Assembly (NCBI GenBank): GCA_038093515.1
Contig: JBBPSI010000015.1
Span: 124,001-188,000 of the forward strand
Reading direction: 5' to 3'
Length of the DNA stretch: 64,000 bases
Source of the DNA: Butyriboletus loyo
Lineage: Eukaryota; Basidiomycota; Agaricomycetes; Boletales; Boletaceae
Shown: positions 59,914-64,000 of the stretch, in pieces
Layout: every line of letters starts with the position of its first letter
Numbering within the stretch: position 1 is the stretch's first letter
Made by a program: the position numbers and the translations under genes
The notes under the pieces: model-generated
What the model was told of the DNA's origin: nothing
Seen by the model: the letters and a program-made list of their open reading frames with translations, nothing else
Databases searched by the model: none

Positions 59914-62900
59914 ATGCAACAACTTGACCGAATCGAACTCGACCCCGCAGTCGAGGGGGAACTTACCCTTGGTACATTCCAGGTTGGCACTAGTGTCCTA
60001 TTCCCAGCCCTCGCTCACTGTTTGCCTCAGGGGAAGTTTGACGTCAAGGATTTCGTAGGATCAGTGTCTGAGAGGTTGATTGCTCAATCAAAGACCTCTT
60101 CTGGACGTGCGTCCGATCTCCCAAGTCGCTTCCGCTGTATGACGCGTTTCTCCGCAGCTTTTGATCCGAAACCTTTCATTCGCACATTCGAAGCAGCTGT
60201 TGACCGTCTGATAGCGATTCGAAAGGATGTACAGACAAAGACAGAGCAACTTGAGAAGAGCGTAAGAGTCTCAGAACGAGAGTACTCGAAGAAGATGGCT
60301 GAATTGAACAGAGGATTCGAAGTATGTGCCACTTCCTCATTTCCGTCGCGTGGGCGTGACCACACATTTGTTAGGGTGTCGGCTCGTCATTTTCAACGAT
60401 GGAGATTAAATTAAACGAGGTCGGGCGCACAGCGATTCGGATAGGTGCGTCCGCCTGCTCCTCGACATAGGTCATCGCACCGATACCGAGTAGGTGAAAA
60501 GCTCGAGTCCGTTCACATCGAGCGACAGAGGGCGCAGGCAGCCTATGATCTGATTGACTACTATAACCAATTCTCCCGCGGGGACACGATGCGTCTCGAC
60601 ACCCTCAAGAAGGAGGGCAAAGGTGGCCGACAAGAAGTGGCCGTTATCCTCAGACGGTTGACGACTGTAGCCAAAGAGGTGGACCTTCCAATTTCGGAGA
60701 AGGTGTGTTCCTGATGAAGTTTGTTTCGCACTTCCTGTGTTCTTAATTATCCTGAAGACGAGAGAGAATATAGACAAGTATTGCGAGAAGTTTGAGAAAG
60801 ATATGCTCTATCTGTTCGACAAATGTTACCGCAAAGGCGATCCAAAGATGATGCATGTTTGTCTGATTCTGATACGATCAATTGTCAATACCGCTGTCTC
60901 ATACACACATTACAGCGTTGTGCTCAAACACTCCTTGATTTCAACGGCGGCACATCTTGTGTGCAGGTGTACGTTAATCAACATGACTTTTTCATGAACA
61001 AGGTACGGGAGCATGTGGATCACAGCGATAATTTGTATGGTTCTTCTTCCCTTCTTTTTTGTTCGCTCCGCCAACATTGTGTTACAGATGGAGTACAATC
61101 TCCAACCCAGACGAAAACGCTCCTCGAGCCGAGTCAGGTCTAACCGAACTTTTCGGAGAAATTAGAACAACGGTAGCACAAGAATCCCAAATTGTGCAGG
61201 CAGTTTTCCCGAACCCTCCTCTTGTCATGCAGGTGTTCCTGCAACGTGTCTTTGCTCAACCAGTCAGTCCTGCATACTCTATGACTGGCGTTGAACTTCT
61301 GATATAATTCTATAGATTCAACAATATATCGAACAACTTCTGAATAAGGGGAGTTCCATATCAGAGTTGGCATATCTACGAATACTGCAACTCATCCACG
61401 TCGAGACCTCTGCTTTGGTCGATGACCTGAAGAAACATGAACTACCTTCCCTTACCCCCAGCCGATCCTCGTCGCTCGAGGCTACTGAGTTCCGTAATTC
61501 GCTCACTAATACCCCTTCTGTTGCTCACGGCGCTACTACCACGACGGTCTCCGCGATGCTGGAAACAGCTATGGAGGAATTGTTTATGCCATTTACTGAA
61601 GGGCAGAAATATATCGATCACGAGAGCAAAAGCCTGACGGACCTCTATGTAAACCTTCTTAGTGGTTTCACGCATTTTCATGTGAGTCTAGCGCTATCTT
61701 CGCACCTCGCTATTGACCCGTATATTGCGCCAAGATGAAAACACAGAGAGAAAAGGGAAAGGCGACGATCCTTGATCGTATGGTGGACCGCTTGGGAGCT
61801 GCTGCTGCCAACACATCAACAATAGCGACGTCTACTACTTCTGCACAGGCGGCGGCTGCTATCATGCGGTTTGGTAGTATGATGACTGATCGTGCTCACG
61901 AGAGGATTTCCGAGGAGCCTATACGTGAAGAAGATGGTCTCCTCGACATCGACACGGCCGAAAAAATGTTGAGATGGCATGCCGAGGCCGTTGGTCGATG
62001 CGTCGAGCTTAGTGCCCAAAATGACGTGTTAGCATATTCCGACCACCTGTGAAACGGATCCCGCACTGACGCGCGCATCTGTAGGCCAAAGAACACCTTC
62101 ACCTTGCTGAAGGTATTATCTGAGGCAATTGCAACCTCTTATCTCGAAGTTGCTGTTGAAACGTGAGTGCGGACGGTTATAAACGGGTATGCCAACGTTT
62201 ACCGTATCACACAAAGTGCACATGCCCGTATCGAGTCCGCTGATCCCAAGGCAGAACCAAGCCTGCAGGCTTTAAGCGTGATCAACACCGTTGACCTTAT
62301 ATGCCATCTCTGGCAACATTATATAAACGTCGCCTTGTTTCCACTGGCGGCTGCATCTGTAACGATTCGACGCGAAATGTCTGTCTTCAATAACCAGGCG
62401 GTCAGTCGTGTTGAAGGTGCCAGTAACAACCTACTGCAACGACTTACTGATGGTAAGTTTAACCAAGACTTTGCACCAGTGATTTTCTACAACCAGCCTT
62501 CCTAGCTATCATTTCCTGGTTATCCCTGCAACTCGGAAAACAAAAGAAAAATGATTTCAAGCCTCGCAACGACGACCAATCCTTTGCCCGAGTCAACACG
62601 GAGCCATGTGTTGCTTGTTGCGAGATTTTGGAGAAGGTTCGGGATGCTGTGTTCCAATCTTTGAGTGGCAAGAACCGCGAGGTCTTCCTCACTGAGATTG
62701 GCACATCGTTCCACAGGTCAGTGCACGGTCAGCGCTGTTTTCACTCAAAAGTTAAATAGATGAATAGTCTCCTTTTGGACCACCTGCGCAAGTTCCCTGT
62801 CAGCGCGACAGGAGGGCTCATGCTTGCCAAGTGAGTTAACACAAGTAAGGTGCCATGTAGCCAATTGACAATATCCAACAGAGATCTCAAGTCGTATCAA

Positions 62901-63284
62901 GACACCGTCGTGTCGTTCAACGTTCCTTCGCTTCCCGAACGTTACGAGTTCATTCGACAGCTAGGAAATGTCTTCCTCGTTCGACCCGAAATCTTACGCT
63001 CCTATATCACCGAAAATTATCTCGGCCGTATTGACTCTTCCCTCCTCAAGCCATATTTGGCACAGAGAAGTGACTGGGTCCAGTTCGAAAACCGTTTCAA
63101 CGAGAGCTCGGAGATGGACGATACCTCTACTGACGTCGCCACAAAGGGTCTTAAAGACCGCTTTAAGATAGCGCGCCTGAGCATGATGATGAAGGAATTA
63201 GAAGGCTTGAAGCTTGGAGATGGCATTGCTGCGACAATTCCGAGTGGAATAGCCCAGAACTTTACCGTCACCGGACGTAGTTAG
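59914..63284 (+). CDS. SEC10: SEC10, exocyst subunit (EXOC5)
   Basis: Part of the exocyst, which tethers secretory vesicles to the plasma membrane. Starts MQQLDRIELDPAVEGELTLG, then FDVKDFVGSVSERLIAQSKT, a common Sec10 opening. A coiled-coil region follows (DVQTKTEQLEKSVRVSEREY, FSTMEIKLNEVGRTAIRIGE, KLESVHIERQRAQAAYDLID). Later helical-rod segments: RENIDKYCEKFEKDMLYLFD, CYRKGDPKMMHHCAQTLLDF, MNKVREHVDHSDN, LRILQLIHVETSALVDDLKK, MLETAMEELFMPFTEGQKYI, AEKMLRWHAEAVGRCVELSA, VINTVDLICHLWQHYINVAL and LPERYEFIRQLGNVFLVRPE. It ends IPSGIAQNFTVTGRS. About ten introns. It converges on the enoyl-CoA hydratase gene, 59 bp between stops. Confidence 0.95.
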
Positions 63285-63343
63285 GACAGTATTGTGGTAG
63301 TTGTGTAACGATGGTACTAATATACACACCAGGCTATCCAAGC

Positions 63344-64000
63344 CTATTCCCCCCGGAAGACGGGTGGCCGCTTTGCTTTGAACGCTTCGAGAGCTTCTTT
63401 GCGGTCTTTGGTAGTAAGGAGCAGATCGTACGATGCTCTTTCAAAGTCAAGACCTGGGAAACTTGTGAGTGGCTACGCGGGTACAAGGGAATAATTGTCT
63501 TCACCAGATTCAAGGGAAATATCCCCTGCGCGCGAAATGGCCTGCTTCGCCGCCCGGAGGGCCAACGGGGCTACAAAGATGATCGATGAGCACAGTATGC
63601 ATGCGGACGTCTTCGGGAAACCCACCATTCTTGGCAATATCCTGCGCAAGTTGCAGCGCGCGATCGTACGCGGAGGACGGGGGAGAGGAGATATAATCCA
63701 CCACACCTGAACAGCTTCAGCGGACAAAAAGACCGTACCGAAGCGTCGTACTCACCCCATTCGAGTGCTTCGACGGCAGTCAGCATGCGCGCAGTGAACA
63801 CCAGGTCTTTGGCTTTGGACAGGCCCAGCAATCGGACGGCCCGCTGTGTACCTCCCGCGCCAGGGATGATCCCAAGGCGTACCTCAGGTAGGCCGATCTT
63901 GGTCACGTCATGACCTGCGACGCTTAGCGTCCAGCACTAAACCTCAGTGGAGGAAAAGTACGTACCAGCAACGCGCAAGTCGCAAGCAAAGCTGAGCTCG
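63344..64000 (-). CDS. Enoyl-CoA hydratase/isomerase (crotonase), 5' end outside window
   Basis: Hydrates trans-2-enoyl-CoA in fatty-acid or branched-chain amino-acid breakdown. The visible part begins mid-protein with ELSFACDLRVA at the window edge, then after an intron TKIGLPEVRLGIIPGAGGTQ, RAVRLLGLSKAKDLVFTARM and LTAVEALEWG. GLPEVRLGIIPGAGGTQR carries the catalytic glutamate of the crotonase fold (the E in PEV is conserved). Then VDYISSPPSSAYDRALQLAQ and the end LDFERASYDLLLTTKDRKEA, LEAFKAKRPPVFRGE. KRPPVF near the C terminus is typical. Resembles AUH/methylglutaconyl-CoA hydratase more than the peroxisomal type, but the missing N terminus would be needed to place it. At least three introns. 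Confidence 0.92.

Overview
This window is nuclear DNA of a filamentous basidiomycete, most likely an Agaricomycete. Coding regions are cut by many short introns of about 45-60 nt with GT-AG ends, genes are tightly packed on both strands with gaps often near 100 bp, and the proteins are fungal (chitin synthase, SLA1, VID27, SVP26, LCL2, RIX1, SAGA Sgf73). There are no operons, no CRISPR array, no rRNA, and no tRNA I can defend. Exons below were joined by eye from reading frames and splice signals; CDS coordinates run from start codon to stop codon and include introns.

Layout. 0.8-2.3 kb: a small Spo12-like protein and a RING-finger protein. 2.6-8.6 kb (minus): a division-1 chitin synthase, mitochondrial COQ10 and a CCHC zinc-knuckle protein of the CNBP/Gis2 type. 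8.6-11.6 kb: gene-poor. 11.6-29.3 kb: a divergent 14-3-3, deoxyhypusine synthase, the Arf exchange factor SEC7, the endocytic adaptor SLA1, a Wss1-like WLM protease with a C-terminal RanBP2 zinc finger, SAGA subunit SGF73 and a small orphan. 29.4-38.8 kb: VID27, a DUF7704 membrane protein, the cargo receptor SVP26 and a synaptojanin-type phosphoinositide phosphatase. 38.9-47 kb: SF3A3, eIF4A3, a second gene-poor stretch with a tandem duplication and coding-like scraps, SF3B6 and LCL2. 48-59.8 kb: a KEN-box protein, RPA190 (largest RNA polymerase I subunit), an aftiphilin/Laa2-like adaptor, RRN11-like Pol I core factor and RIX1. 59.9-64 kb: exocyst SEC10 and the 3' part of an enoyl-CoA hydratase cut by the window edge.

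Two themes stand out. Membrane traffic is well represented (SEC7, SLA1, synaptojanin, SVP26, Laa2-like, SEC10, chitin synthase), and functionally linked nuclear genes sit close together (SF3A3, eIF4A3 and SF3B6; RPA190, RRN11 and RIX1). Given the density of housekeeping genes, both clusters may be chance. I did not find a convincing new multi-gene system. The most notable structural observation is that catalytic loops are built from microexons: two of 14 and 18 nt around the Pol I NADFDGD motif, and one of 15 nt in the WLM protease HExxH motif.
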